Assembly (NCBI GenBank): GCA_943367715.1
Contig: CALRJY020000001.1
Location: 1-64,000 of the forward strand
Direction: 5' to 3'
DNA from: JAEYXS01 sp943367715
GTDB lineage: Bacteria > Verrucomicrobiota > Verrucomicrobiia > Limisphaerales > JAEYXS01
Length of the DNA stretch: 64,000 nt
This document shows, piece after piece, positions 15,530-24,073 of this stretch (positions are counted from its first letter, which is position 1; every line of letters starts with the position of its first letter). The translations under genes were made by a program, and so were the position numbers. The notes beneath the pieces are model-generated. The model saw nothing but the letters and a program-made list of their open reading frames with translations, made no database searches and was not told the DNA's origin.

Positions 15530-16933
15530 TTACGGCTTGGCGGCGGTTTCCGGCACCGGCCATTGATCTGAATCCGTGCGGGCTTGCGCCATCAGGTCGG
15601 AGATTTTTTTGACCTCGTCGGGATGCTGCGCGGCGACGTTCTTCTTTTCCTGCGGGTCGTTCTTCAGGTTGTAGAGCTCCATCGGCTTGCCATGGGGACG
15701 GACAGCTTTCCATTCCCCCTGTCGCAGGGCCTGAGTGAATCCGTCATTGTGCAGCTCCCAGTAGAGGTATTCGGCCGGTGAGAAAGCCTTGCCCTTCAAG
15801 GCCGGGACCAAAGAACGCCCGTCAAGATTGTTAGCAGCGCCCGCGCCGGTCAGTTCACAGATGGTGGGCAGGATGTCCCACATGGCGCACGGGGCATCCA
15901 CCACATTGCTGGCGGCGACTTGGCCCGGCCACCAGACGATCAGGGGCACGCGCAGGCCGCCTTCATACAGTTCACCGCGCTGCCCCCGCAATCCACCGGA
16001 GGCATTGAAAAACGCGGGATCAGAACCGCCCGCCCGCCACGGTCCGTTATCACTGGTGAAGATCACCACGGTATTCGTGTCCACTTTGGATTTGACCAGT
16101 TGTTGCATCAACTTGCCGATGTCCGAGTCCAACCGCGTGACCATGGCGGCGCGGTTCTTGTCCGGCTGCGGCCAGCGCTCATCGGTATAGGGTGCATCAC
16201 TGGGGATCTCCATACCGTTACCCGTGACCCGGCCGAGATCAGCATTGGCCCGGGGAAGCTGCGGTGCGTAATACAGGAAGAAGCGGCGATCGGGCAGGTT
16301 CGGTTTGCTGCTGAAGAGGCGGACGAAATTGGTGGCGCCGGTGGTGATCATGTCTGGCGCGTATAATCCCTTCTGGCCCTCCTCGTTCTGCTTCACCAGG
16401 ATCAGCCCTTTGTTGCTGTAAATGGCCGGGGGATAGTACATCTGCGCGTGGGCGCCAGTGAGAAAGCCGTCCCACGTTTCAAAACCTTGATTAGTAGGCA
16501 CACCTGAAGATCCGGCGTCGCCCAACGCCCATTTCCCCATGGCTCCGGTTTGATAGCCCGCTGTTTGCAATGCCTCCGCGATCGTCACATCGCTGCTGAA
16601 CAGCGCGCTCGCGATGGGCGAGAGTCCGCGGATGTTGGTGTGACCAGTATGACGGCCCGTCATCAGCGTGGCCCGTGAGGGACTGCCTAGGGAACTGCCC
16701 GCATAGAACTGCGTAAACCGGGTGCCTTCCTTGGCCAGCCGGTCCAGATTGGGTGTCTTGACCTTGGTTTGGCCATAACTGCCCAAATCGCCATAGCCGA
16801 GATCATCCGCGATGATGACCACCACATTGGGGCGGTTGACAGTCTGCGCCGGGGCTTGGCCGTGAGCAAAAGAAACGCTGCCCAGCACGAGGCCGAGCAA
16901 AACCAGACGTACGGTCTGAGGGAACGACAGCAT
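15530..16933 (-). CDS. secreted sulfatase-family protein lacking the formylglycine cysteine
   Basis: I choose the ATG at 16933 over the upstream TTG at 16951, giving 467 residues with a clean signal peptide (about 1-25). Family features are all there: NVVVIIADDLGYGDLG (metal aspartates 43-44), GRHTGHTNIRG, GAMGKWALGD, VIFTSDNGPW, GGLRVPLIVWWPG, ELYNLKNDPQEKKN. However, the activation motif C-x-P-S-R reads G83-S-P-S-R, with a GGC codon at 16685-16687. Formylglycine at that cysteine is essential for sulfate-ester hydrolysis, so the protein is either inactive in that reaction, a pseudoenzyme, or a phosphodiesterase-like relative. Confidence 0.88.
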   Translation of the reverse strand: MLSFPQTVRLVLLGLVLGSVSFAHGQAPAQTVNRPNVVVIIADDLGYGDLGSYGQTKVKTPNLDRLAKEGTRFTQFYAGSSLGSPSRATLMTGRHTGHTNIRGLSPIASALFSSDVTIAEALQTAGYQTGAMGKWALGDAGSSGVPTNQGFETWDGFLTGAHAQMYYPPAIYSNKGLILVKQNEEGQKGLYAPDMITTGATNFVRLFSSKPNLPDRRFFLYYAPQLPRANADLGRVTGNGMEIPSDAPYTDERWPQPDKNRAAMVTRLDSDIGKLMQQLVKSKVDTNTVVIFTSDNGPWRAGGSDPAFFNASGGLRGQRGELYEGGLRVPLIVWWPGQVAASNVVDAPCAMWDILPTICELTGAGAANNLDGRSLVPALKGKAFSPAEYLYWELHNDGFTQALRQGEWKAVRPHGKPMELYNLKNDPQEKKNVAAQHPDEVKKISDLMAQARTDSDQWPVPETAAKP

Positions 16934-16982
16934 GGGCGTAATCTCACGCAAGCGGGCGCATTCGTCCAGTCCCCTTGTTAAG

Positions 16983-17010
16983 TGGCGGAGCGCCGGTCTC
17001 CGACCCGGCG
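16983..17010. repeat. GC-rich palindrome between two minus-strand genes
   Basis: CGCCGG (16991-16996) and CCGGCG (17005-17010) flank TCTCCGAC. There is no T run on either strand. It resembles the short GC-rich palindromes seen elsewhere in the window and could be a weak hairpin stop. Confidence 0.4.
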
Positions 17011-17012
17011 TA

Positions 17013-18275
17013 TCAGGCCAGATAAGGGATGGTCAATGGCCCTTGCGGCAAAACTGCCACCCGCGCCTCAGGGCCTAGCGTGGCCAGCCGCTCACGGACT
17101 GCCTTGCCGATGTCCGTACAGGGGGTGAGGTGGCACGCGCGAACGGATGCCTCGGGCAAGCTGCTGTAGATCTGCACTTCCGCGCGCCGTTGGATGAGCG
17201 CCTGGATCTGCGCCTGCCATTGTTCCGGGCGGACAAATCCCGGTGTGGCCAGCATCGTGAGTATTTCTTCCGGGCTGCTGGCGCTGGTGAGCAATTGATC
17301 GAAAGGGCTGTTCGTGGGCACTCCTTCACTGCACTCCGCAGCGAGGATGAGCAGGCCACCTGTCTGCAAGATACGTGCTCCGGCACTCATGCCTTTCACG
17401 CCCTGATAAAGGTTCATATCCAGCGGATAACCGCTGTTCGTCGTCACCACGATCTCGAACGGGGACTTCACCTTTTGCATGGCCGATTGCCGCACAAACT
17501 CCGTGCCCGCCTTGTGCGCCTGCAAGAGATCGCCTGCAAAAACATTCGTGATCTGGCGCTGCTCATTGAGCGTGACGTTGAGGAGGAAGCTCGGACCGGC
17601 GCGCAAGGCGATGTCGCGCAATTCCTCCCACAGCGGATTGCCTTCGTTCACACCGAAGGTCGCTTTGGGACTGCTGATGTTCCGCACCCCATGATTGCTC
17701 ATCACCGTGCGCAATCCGGCGACACCCGGCATCAACCCTTTCGGCCCGCCGCTGAACCCCGCAAAGAAATGCGGCTCGATAAATCCGGTGACGATGCGCA
17801 AATCCGCCGCGATCGCGTGCCGATTCAGCAAGGCCGGTGTGCCGTCGCGCGTCGTGCCGATCTGCACCAGCTCGGCCTCATTCTCCGGTTCATGATTGAG
17901 CACGCGCCAGTTCGCCACGACCTCGGGCGTGAGCATCTTTTCCAGTTCCGCTTTGGTATTGGGGCGATGCGTGCCGAGCTGGTTGAGCAGTGTGATGTTC
18001 TCCCGCGGATGATCTTTCAGGATATCCAGCAGCCAGGGGATGATGCGTTCGTTCGGTGTGGCGCGGGTGATGTCCGTGAAGAGGATGCAGATCTTGTCAC
18101 TGGGCTTGATCCGCTGGAGCAGGGGAGCGGACGCGATGGGGCTTGTCAGCGCATTCAAGATCGCCGCCCGTTCATCAGGCAAACCGGGCGTCTGCGCGGG
18201 TTCGATGACCGTGGTGCGGTCCTCTGGCAGATCGATTTCCAAGTGGCCTTGGCCGTAAGCGAGCGGGATTTTCAT
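17013..18275 (-). CDS. LarA-like nickel-pincer racemase family protein (DUF2088)
   Basis: At 420 residues it matches the LarA family in length and motif order: ILFTDITRATP, QLGTHRPNT (pincer-region histidine), EPHFFAGFSGGPKGLMPGVAG (second histidine and lysine), and NSGYPLDMNLYQGVKGMSAG. LarA racemases use a pyridinium thioamide nickel pincer cofactor made by LarB, LarC and LarE; none of those genes is in the window. Members act on lactate, malate and other 2-hydroxy acids or aldonates, so the substrate is not assigned here. Confidence 0.85.
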   Translation of the reverse strand: MKIPLAYGQGHLEIDLPEDRTTVIEPAQTPGLPDERAAILNALTSPIASAPLLQRIKPSDKICILFTDITRATPNERIIPWLLDILKDHPRENITLLNQLGTHRPNTKAELEKMLTPEVVANWRVLNHEPENEAELVQIGTTRDGTPALLNRHAIAADLRIVTGFIEPHFFAGFSGGPKGLMPGVAGLRTVMSNHGVRNISSPKATFGVNEGNPLWEELRDIALRAGPSFLLNVTLNEQRQITNVFAGDLLQAHKAGTEFVRQSAMQKVKSPFEIVVTTNSGYPLDMNLYQGVKGMSAGARILQTGGLLILAAECSEGVPTNSPFDQLLTSASSPEEILTMLATPGFVRPEQWQAQIQALIQRRAEVQIYSSLPEASVRACHLTPCTDIGKAVRERLATLGPEARVAVLPQGPLTIPYLA

Positions 18276-18370
18276 GAGCGCACTGATTATGCCTATAGCA
18301 GAGTCATGTTCCCAAGCAGAATCCAGAGGGTGGATGACAAACCCCTCCTATTATGTCACGATAATGCCGT

Positions 18371-18706
18371 ATGAAAGTGGGTTTGCTTTCAAACACCATC
18401 ATTTTAACCGGCAAGTGGCTCCGGATATTCGGAGTTCTGGGGGCCGTTATTGTCGTTGTTTTATTTAATCGCGGGCCATTGTTTGACCCGACCATTCCCC
18501 CAATCACCGAGGCGCAAGCCCAGTTTGTTGGTGTGAATGTTTTAAGGGACCGGGGAATAACCCGTGAAATCAGGGCCCAGGCCCGGTTTGAGCAGGGGAA
18601 TTGGACTGTGTTGGCATCGCCGGAGCCGTCTTATCCCGGAGGCTTGGTCATTCTTACTGTGAGTCGCGATGGAGAAGTGTTGTATGACTTGACGGCTAAA
18701 AGATGA
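18371..18706 (+). CDS. membrane-anchored small protein, tandem paralogue 1
   Basis: A 111-residue protein with one N-terminal membrane span (about residues 17-33, FGVLGAVIVVVLF type) followed by an exported domain beginning PPITEAQAQFVGVNVL and ending GGLVILTVSRDGEVLYDLTAK. The next gene, six bases downstream, has the same plan (one span, ITAAQARKLAVRF, then LAIMTVDDWGNV). I take them as diverged tandem duplicates of a PepSY-like size, but I recognise no family. Confidence 0.6.
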   Translation: MKVGLLSNTIILTGKWLRIFGVLGAVIVVVLFNRGPLFDPTIPPITEAQAQFVGVNVLRDRGITREIRAQARFEQGNWTVLASPEPSYPGGLVILTVSRDGEVLYDLTAKR

Positions 18707-18712
18707 ATACTG

Positions 18713-19039
18713 ATGTCAGCACAAACTAAAATCACCAGCCCGTTGTTCTTTGTCTTGGTGGCTCTGTTGATGATTGCCATAGCGTGGGTTTCACGCCCGG
18801 AATCCTCGCATAACGAAATGGGCAACCACATTACTGCTGCGCAAGCGCGGAAGCTGGCGGTGCGTTTCATGGAAATCCGAACGAAATCTCCCGGGAAAGT
18901 GGGTGTAAACTATGTAAATTATGAGGATCAGGAATGGAGAATCGGAGCGACACTTCTTCCTTCCGGTCCAGCTCGTTTAGCGATCATGACAGTGGACGAC
19001 TGGGGAAACGTTACAAGATATGTTCCTGCCATGGAATGA
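18713..19039 (+). CDS. membrane-anchored small protein, tandem paralogue 2
   Basis: A 108-residue protein with an N-terminal membrane span at about residues 9-25 and an exported domain with ITAAQARKLAVRFMEIR, a central YVNYEDQEWRIGATLL and a final MTVDDWGNVTRYVPAME. It shares layout and several motifs with the preceding gene. The pair is probably one transcript. Function unknown. Confidence 0.6.
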   Translation: MSAQTKITSPLFFVLVALLMIAIAWVSRPESSHNEMGNHITAAQARKLAVRFMEIRTKSPGKVGVNYVNYEDQEWRIGATLLPSGPARLAIMTVDDWGNVTRYVPAME

Positions 19040-19134
19040 TCTGGGCATTGCCATTTTGTAATGGTTGCAACCATCGGAATTCTTCGCGGATTCCCTACCT
19101 TGCTCTCGCGGGAAACCTGTGCTCCACTTCCCCC

Positions 19135-19923
19135 ATGAAAAATCGCTGGTTTCGCCTTTCCGCTGTATCCCTGTGCACGGCTCTCGTGGCCACCTTCATC
19201 ACCGGTTGTACCACGGTGCCCGAAACGGGTCGCAAGCAGTTCAACTTCATGAACGCGCAGGAGGAGATGAAGCTGGGCTTCACCGAGTTCGAGAAGATGA
19301 AAACCGCAACGCCCATCAGCAAGGATGCGAAGCTGAACGAGATGGTGACCCGGGTAGGCAAACGCATCGCCGCCGTGGCGAACCTGCCGGACGCGCAATG
19401 GGAATTTGTCGTGTTCGATAGCAAGGAAGCCAATGCCTTCTGCCTGCCGGGCGGCAAGGTGGGCATCTATACGGGTATTTTGCCCATCACGAAGGATGAA
19501 GCTGGCTTGGCCACCGTCATCGGCCATGAGGTCGCTCACGCGGTGGCGCGCCATGGCGGCGAACGCATCAGCCGGGCCGTGGCCATGCAAGGTTTGGGCC
19601 AGGCCGTGGGCACTGCCACGTCCGACAGTAAATATTCCCAGGCGATCCAAGTGGCCTATGGATTAGGATCTCAAGTAGCCGTTGAACTTCCCCACAGCCG
19701 CAGTCAGGAGTCTGAGGCGGACCGCATCGGGCTCATTTACATGGCCCGCGCGGGTTATGACCCGGAGGCAGCGGTCGGTTTCTGGCAACGGTTTGGCGAG
19801 GCGAATGCCAAGGCCGGTTCCTCCACACCAAAGTTCCTGCGAACCCATCCCACCGATGAGACCCGTGTGAAGCAATTGCAGGAATGGATGCCGGAAGCCA
19901 AGGCGCAGTACAAGAAACAGTGA
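19135..19923 (+). CDS. M48-family metalloprotease lipoprotein
   Basis: The start is the ATG at 19135 (262 residues). It gives a lipoprotein signal with lipobox ITGC (Cys25), so the mature protein is membrane-anchored. The zinc motif HEVAH (H131, E132, H135) lies in VIGHEVAHAVARHGGER, and the third ligand is expected in SRSQESEADRIGLIYM. This is the BepA/LoiP-like group of envelope quality-control proteases. The C-terminus has the conserved RTHPTDETRVKQL block. An upstream in-frame extension from 18934 overlaps the previous gene and is not used. Confidence 0.92.
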   Translation: MKNRWFRLSAVSLCTALVATFITGCTTVPETGRKQFNFMNAQEEMKLGFTEFEKMKTATPISKDAKLNEMVTRVGKRIAAVANLPDAQWEFVVFDSKEANAFCLPGGKVGIYTGILPITKDEAGLATVIGHEVAHAVARHGGERISRAVAMQGLGQAVGTATSDSKYSQAIQVAYGLGSQVAVELPHSRSQESEADRIGLIYMARAGYDPEAAVGFWQRFGEANAKAGSSTPKFLRTHPTDETRVKQLQEWMPEAKAQYKKQ

Positions 19924-19960
19924 GTGGACGCGGCCGTTTCCTGACGGTATTTTCGCGCCC

Positions 19961-20173
19961 ATGGACCGTAAAACCGCGACTGAGCAGATCCGTTCCGTGT
20001 GCGATAACATCGCCCGCGAACTTATGAAGGTGCATCCCGCCGTCCCCGCCCTCCAGCATGAGGAGACGCAAAAGGTCCTCTACGAAACCCTCTACGAACT
20101 GACCAAGAACGTGGAGACCATCAAGAAGAAGCTCAACCGTCTGCAAGCGACCGACGACAGCAAACTCCTGTGA
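19961..20173 (+). CDS. small coiled-coil protein, unknown
   Basis: The 70-residue protein is charged and mostly helical (TEQIRSVCDNIARELMKV; KVLYETLYELTKNVETIKKKLNRLQA), with no membrane segment or signal peptide. It follows the M48 gene by 37 bases on the same strand. It looks like a real cytoplasmic protein by composition, but I recognise no family. Confidence 0.6.
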   Translation: MDRKTATEQIRSVCDNIARELMKVHPAVPALQHEETQKVLYETLYELTKNVETIKKKLNRLQATDDSKLL

Positions 20174-20184
20174 GGGTTATATCT

Positions 20185-20215
20185 CCGGCCATCATTCCAT
20201 TTGAGTGATGGCCGG
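20185..20215. terminator. hairpin after the small coiled-coil gene
   Basis: CCGGCCATCA (20185-20194) pairs perfectly with TGATGGCCGG (20206-20215) around an 11-base loop. A weakly T-rich GTTCAGTTTAGCTT follows. It is placed 12 bases after the stop codon, a plausible terminator ahead of the TPR gene. Confidence 0.55.
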
Positions 20216-20240
20216 GTTCAGTTTAGCTTCCTTCCATTGC

Positions 20241-21113
20241 ATGAAAACCAGTTCCGTCATTCTTTGCTTGTGCCTGTTCATCGGCGCGACCTTTATCACT
20301 CGCGCTGCAGAGGCAGACCCGAAAGTCACCGCCTTGCTTAAACAGGCGGATGCCAAAGTGGAGGCCAAAGATATCAAAGGCGCCCTGGAACTGGCCGGGC
20401 AAGCCGTGAAGACCAACGGCAAAGATCTGCGGGGCTACTATTTTCGCGGACGTCTCTATGAGCTGGAAAAACAGTATGAAAAGGCCCTGCCGGATTACGC
20501 CGAGGTTCTGAAACTCGATCCCAAGGCCTCGCCGATCTACCAACGCCGGGGGGAAATCAATTTTCGCCTGGGCAATTTTAAAGAGTCGGTGGCGGATTTC
20601 GATGAGTTCATCGAGCGCACCCCGGAACAAGCCCCGCACCATTGGCAGCGCGGCATCTCGCATTACTACGCAGGCATGTATGCAGAAGGGGTCAAGCAGT
20701 TCGCGGATCATCGCACGGTGAACGGAAACGATGTGGAGAACTCCGTGTTTCATTACATCTGCCTTGTGAAAGCGAAGGACAAGGCGACCGCCCTGAAGGA
20801 ATTCATTCCCACCCAGGGTGACAGCCGCGTGCCCATGATGCAGATCCACGCACTCTACTCCGGTAAGGGCTCTATCGAAGACGTCTTGAAAGCCTGCCAG
20901 GTGGGAACTCCGAAGCCTGAAGAGCTGAAGAACCGTTTGTTCTACGCCCACCTGTATATCGGCCTGTGGTATGAGTCCGAGGGCAAAGCCAAGGAAGCGC
21001 GTGAGCATATCTTCAAAGCCGCCGGTGAATACGGCGTGGAGGGATATATGGGCGACGTGGCAAGGGCGCACGCGGCGGTCTTCAAGAAGCAAGACGGCGC
21101 TAAGAAGCCGTAA
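20241..21113 (+). CDS. exported TPR-repeat protein
   Basis: The ATG at 20241 gives 290 residues with a signal peptide (about 1-22, cut near TRAAEADP). TPR helices occupy about residues 28-150 (ALELAGQAVKTNGKDLRGYYFRGRLYELEKQYEKALPDYAEVLKLDPKAS split over three units), then a less regular helical half. Such periplasmic TPR proteins act as scaffolds. No partner can be named. Confidence 0.78.
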   Translation: MKTSSVILCLCLFIGATFITRAAEADPKVTALLKQADAKVEAKDIKGALELAGQAVKTNGKDLRGYYFRGRLYELEKQYEKALPDYAEVLKLDPKASPIYQRRGEINFRLGNFKESVADFDEFIERTPEQAPHHWQRGISHYYAGMYAEGVKQFADHRTVNGNDVENSVFHYICLVKAKDKATALKEFIPTQGDSRVPMMQIHALYSGKGSIEDVLKACQVGTPKPEELKNRLFYAHLYIGLWYESEGKAKEAREHIFKAAGEYGVEGYMGDVARAHAAVFKKQDGAKKP

Positions 21114-21210
21114 GTTCCAAATTCCAAGTTCAACGGAAGTTTTTCTCTGTTGTTTTTAGTTTTTGGTTTGAACCTTATTTTGAGCTTTGAGCTTTGAATT
21201 TTGAGCTTCA
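21114..21210. repeat. AAGCTC-type repeat element, family D, copy 2 (decayed)
   Basis: TTCCAAATTCCAAGTTCAA on the left and TTGAGCTTTGAGCTTTGAAT on the right form imperfect inverted arms about 50 bases apart. The word content (CCAAATTCCAAG; TTTGAATTTTGAGCTT) relates it to the elements at 15411-15529 and 55820-55943. It begins at the stop of the TPR gene. Confidence 0.55.
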
Positions 21211-21234
21211 GCCCTCTAACTTTCCCTCTGTTAC

Positions 21235-22632
21235 ATGAAGACCTCTGACATCCGCTGCATCGGTGCCACGCTGTATTATCTGCCCGTCCACACCCGTGTG
21301 CCGTTGAAATTCGGCACGGAGACGGTGACGTATGTGACCTGCGCGCGCGTCAAGGCCACCGTGCAAGACCGCTCTGGCAAGACGGCGGAAGGTTGGGGCG
21401 AGACGCCGCTGAGCGTGACGTGGGTTTGGCCGAGCACCTTGCCGTATGAAACACGCCATGCTGCGCTGAAGAAGTTCACAGAGTTGCTCGGGACAGAACT
21501 GGTGAAGTACGCGGAGCCGGGCCATCCGATCGAACTCAGCAATGATTTCCAGGAACATGTGCTGCCCGGATTGCTGAAGGCATTCAACCTCACCCGTCCC
21601 AGTGAAGAGCCGATGCCTTGGCTGGCGGCACTCGTCTGCTTCTCGCTCTACGACATCGCGCTGCACGATGCTTACGGCAATCTCCTCGGCCTGCCGGTGT
21701 ATGAGACGTATGGGCCGACGCACATGAACCGCACGCTGGAGCAGTTGCTTATGCCAGCGGCGGATACGAGCGTTTCGTTCAAGGGATTGTATCCGCAAGA
21801 TTTCCTCGCGAAGACGCGTCCGGACAAATTGCCGGCGTGGCATCTGGTGGGGGGATTGGATTTGCTTTCGGACACCGAACGCAAGGGCACGGAACCGGAA
21901 GATGGTTATCCGGTGATCCTGCCGGAATGGATCAAGCGTGACGGTTTGAAATGCCTGAAGATCAAGCTCAAGGGCAATGACGCGGCGTGGGATTACGCGC
22001 GCACCGTGGCCATCGGCAAGATCGCTGTGGAGCAGGGTGTGGACTGGCTGACAGCGGACTTCAACTGCACCGTCCTCGATCCCGCTTACGTGAACGACAT
22101 CCTCGATCGCCTCCGCGATGAATACCCGCGCTACTACGGCATGATCCTCTACGTGGAACAGCCGTTCCCGTATGAGCTGGAGAAGGACCGCATCGATACG
22201 CACAGCCTCTCCGCCCGCAAGCCGCTATTTCTCGACGAGAGCGCGCATGACTGGAAGCATGTAAAACTCGGCCGCGAACTCGGCTGGACCGGTGTGGCGC
22301 TCAAGACCTGTAAGACGCAGAGTGGCGCAATCCTCAGCGCCTGCTGGGCCAAGGCGCACGGCATGACCCTCATGGTGCAAGACCTGACGAATCCCATGCT
22401 CGCCCAGATCCCTCACGTCCAACTCGCTGCCTTCGTCGGCACCATCATGGGCGTGGAGACGAACGCGATGCAGTTCTATCCCGAGGCTTCATCTATCGAG
22501 GCAAAAGTGCATCCGGGCATCTATCAGCGGCGCAATGGTGGATTGGATTTGTCATCCATTAAGGGGAGCGGATTTGGGTATCGGTTGAGTGAGATCGTTC
22601 GGGAACTGCCCGCGCCAGCGGCGACATTTTAA
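21235..22632 (+). CDS. enolase-superfamily (mandelate racemase/muconate cycloisomerase) enzyme
   Basis: The 465-residue protein has a longer N-terminal capping domain than usual. Barrel residues typical of the MLE/dipeptide-epimerase branch are seen in order: CLKIKLKG (catalytic Lys pair), TADFN and VEQPF and LDES (three metal ligands), and GVALKTCKTQSG (second catalytic lysine). These enzymes abstract a proton alpha to a carboxylate; the substrate is unknown and neighbours (recF, TPR gene) do not help. TAC-rich recognition features are absent. Confidence 0.85.
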   Translation: MKTSDIRCIGATLYYLPVHTRVPLKFGTETVTYVTCARVKATVQDRSGKTAEGWGETPLSVTWVWPSTLPYETRHAALKKFTELLGTELVKYAEPGHPIELSNDFQEHVLPGLLKAFNLTRPSEEPMPWLAALVCFSLYDIALHDAYGNLLGLPVYETYGPTHMNRTLEQLLMPAADTSVSFKGLYPQDFLAKTRPDKLPAWHLVGGLDLLSDTERKGTEPEDGYPVILPEWIKRDGLKCLKIKLKGNDAAWDYARTVAIGKIAVEQGVDWLTADFNCTVLDPAYVNDILDRLRDEYPRYYGMILYVEQPFPYELEKDRIDTHSLSARKPLFLDESAHDWKHVKLGRELGWTGVALKTCKTQSGAILSACWAKAHGMTLMVQDLTNPMLAQIPHVQLAAFVGTIMGVETNAMQFYPEASSIEAKVHPGIYQRRNGGLDLSSIKGSGFGYRLSEIVRELPAPAATF

Positions 22633-22634
22633 TG

Positions 22635-22700
22635 CGTAGCAGCCGAGGTGAGGAGGCTCCAGCTTAGACAGGCTAGAGCCTCCTCACGTCGGCTGCTACG
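22635..22700. repeat. long perfect-type palindrome, repeat family C, copy 3
   Basis: CGTAGCAGCCGAGGTGAGGA, then GGCTC, pairs with GAGCCTCCTCACGTCGGCTG, then CTACG, with a ~16-base loop, giving a stem of about 25 pairs with one or two mismatches. The right arm includes the stop codon of recF (22696-22698). It lies between convergent genes and could act as a two-way terminator, but single arms of the same sequence occur at 7231, 9519 and 62949, so it belongs to a dispersed family. Confidence 0.8.
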
Positions 22701-23784
22701 AGGGCGGTCCCATCTTCTTCAACGTCCCCGCCTTCACCAGCCAGCGCTGGATATCTCGTCCTAATTCCTGTGGCCAGTTCTCCTCGGTGCACGTCATGAA
22801 GACTTGGCCGCGCGCGTGATTCGTTCGCTCCAGCAAGGGGAGGAACCCGCTGCGGCGGGCGATGTCCAGTTCACCCATCACGTCATCGATAAGCAGGATA
22901 GGCGGCGTGCCATGAATGCCGGTGAGGTATTCGGCCTGCGCCATTTTCAGGGCGATGGCGAGGGAGCGCTTCTGGCCTTCACTTCCGAATTGCGCGGCGG
23001 ATTTGTCATTCAGCGTGAGGTTCAGTTCATCGCGATGCGGGCCCACCATGGTGGTGCGATAAGTTTTTTCACGTCCACGGGATTGCGCGAGTTCGATGGC
23101 GAAATCTTTCTTCACGCTCGATTGATACTCGAGTTTCAGCTCCTCGGCGTCGTTCGAGATGCGACGATAAGCGAGCCGGGCGAGGGCGGATAAACGCGGG
23201 GCCAGTTGACGGCGCTCTTCGATCAGGCGATTGCCCAAGGTGATGAGTTCCGTGGAGAAACTGTCCAAGGCGGCTTCATCCTGCTTGTGCGATTTCAGCA
23301 AGATATTACGCGAGCGCAAAGCCTTCGTATAACGCTGCAAGGTGCTGAGGTAGCCGTTCTGCGTCTGGGCGAGCAGGAGATCGAGGAAGCGGCGACGGAT
23401 GCGTGCCGTGCCTTTCACCAGTTGCAGATCTTCTGTGCAGAAGACCACGGTGCGGATGGTGCCGTAATAATCTGAGAGCTTCTTCACCGCCTGGCCGTCG
23501 AGGCTAAGTTTCTTTTCCTTCAGCGACCAATACATCTTCAGCTCGTGCTCTGCCTGACTGACAATCTTCGCCCCGGCGAACCAGCCGCTCTGTCCATGCC
23601 GCACCATCTGTGCACCACCTACGCCGCGAAAGGAACGTAGAGTGGAGAGCAGGTAGATGGCTTCGAGAATACTGGTTTTCCCCTGCGCATTGCCGCCTAA
23701 AAGCAGGTGGAAGCCCGGGCCGAAGTCAACGTCCAGCCGGGCGTAGTTGCGAAAATCGCGCAGTCTCAAATGAGCCAGTTGCAC
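22696..23784 (-). CDS. recF: DNA replication and repair protein RecF
   Basis: The 362-residue SMC-like ATPase has Walker A GGNAQGKTS (residues 30-38), LRLRDFRNYARLDVDF at the N-terminus, the signature GSEGQKRSLAIALKMAQAEYL and Walker B ILLIDDVMGELD. RecF loads RecA at gaps with RecO and RecR. The start is a GTG. Unlike many genomes, it is not next to dnaA, dnaN or gyrB, so the window shows no replication-origin context. Its stop codon lies inside the palindrome at 22635-22700. Confidence 0.95.
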   Translation of the reverse strand: MQLAHLRLRDFRNYARLDVDFGPGFHLLLGGNAQGKTSILEAIYLLSTLRSFRGVGGAQMVRHGQSGWFAGAKIVSQAEHELKMYWSLKEKKLSLDGQAVKKLSDYYGTIRTVVFCTEDLQLVKGTARIRRRFLDLLLAQTQNGYLSTLQRYTKALRSRNILLKSHKQDEAALDSFSTELITLGNRLIEERRQLAPRLSALARLAYRRISNDAEELKLEYQSSVKKDFAIELAQSRGREKTYRTTMVGPHRDELNLTLNDKSAAQFGSEGQKRSLAIALKMAQAEYLTGIHGTPPILLIDDVMGELDIARRSGFLPLLERTNHARGQVFMTCTEENWPQELGRDIQRWLVKAGTLKKMGPPS

Positions 23785-24073
23785 AGTATGCCGATACTCT
23801 ACCGCTTCGGATCAAGGAAGCGAATGGGGGGAGTATTGCGTCGGGAAGCCAAGGCAGCAAATGGATTGTCTCCGGGAGCGTGGGCGCCTCGCCCACAGCA
23901 AGCTGCGAAAACTCGTTGGCTTATAGCAGGTAGAAACCGTTACCTAAAGAATCAGTTTTCCTGCGCTAGCTTCCCTGCGAATGTAGCCCACCCTTGCTTA
24001 GGTACCTTGCTGTGCCCGAGACGGGCACGCTCCAGCAAAAGGCACTATGCTATTTTGGTGCCGCAATTACCGC
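23785..24073. other. gap with one dispersed repeat, no gene
   Basis: This 289-base stretch carries a family A repeat (23879-23920). Short plus-strand frames here are not supported by a ribosome site or protein-like composition. Confidence 0.5.
23879..23920 (+). repeat. dispersed palindromic repeat, family A, copy 3
   Basis: GTGGGCGCCTCGCCCAC followed by AGCAAGCTGCGAAAACTCGT and TGGC. It is the plus-strand counterpart of 701-740 over about 40 bases. Confidence 0.7.

Noticed and set aside
17130..18374. A 414-codon plus-strand frame opposite the LarA-like gene
   Set aside because: It has no motif and exists because of high third-position GC in the real minus-strand gene.
21208..22203. A 331-codon minus-strand frame opposite the enolase-superfamily gene
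   Set aside because: It is a shadow of the plus-strand enzyme, whose catalytic residues are all present.
22696..23784. recF as a sign of the replication origin
   Set aside because: No dnaA, dnaN, gyrB or DnaA-box cluster is visible nearby.
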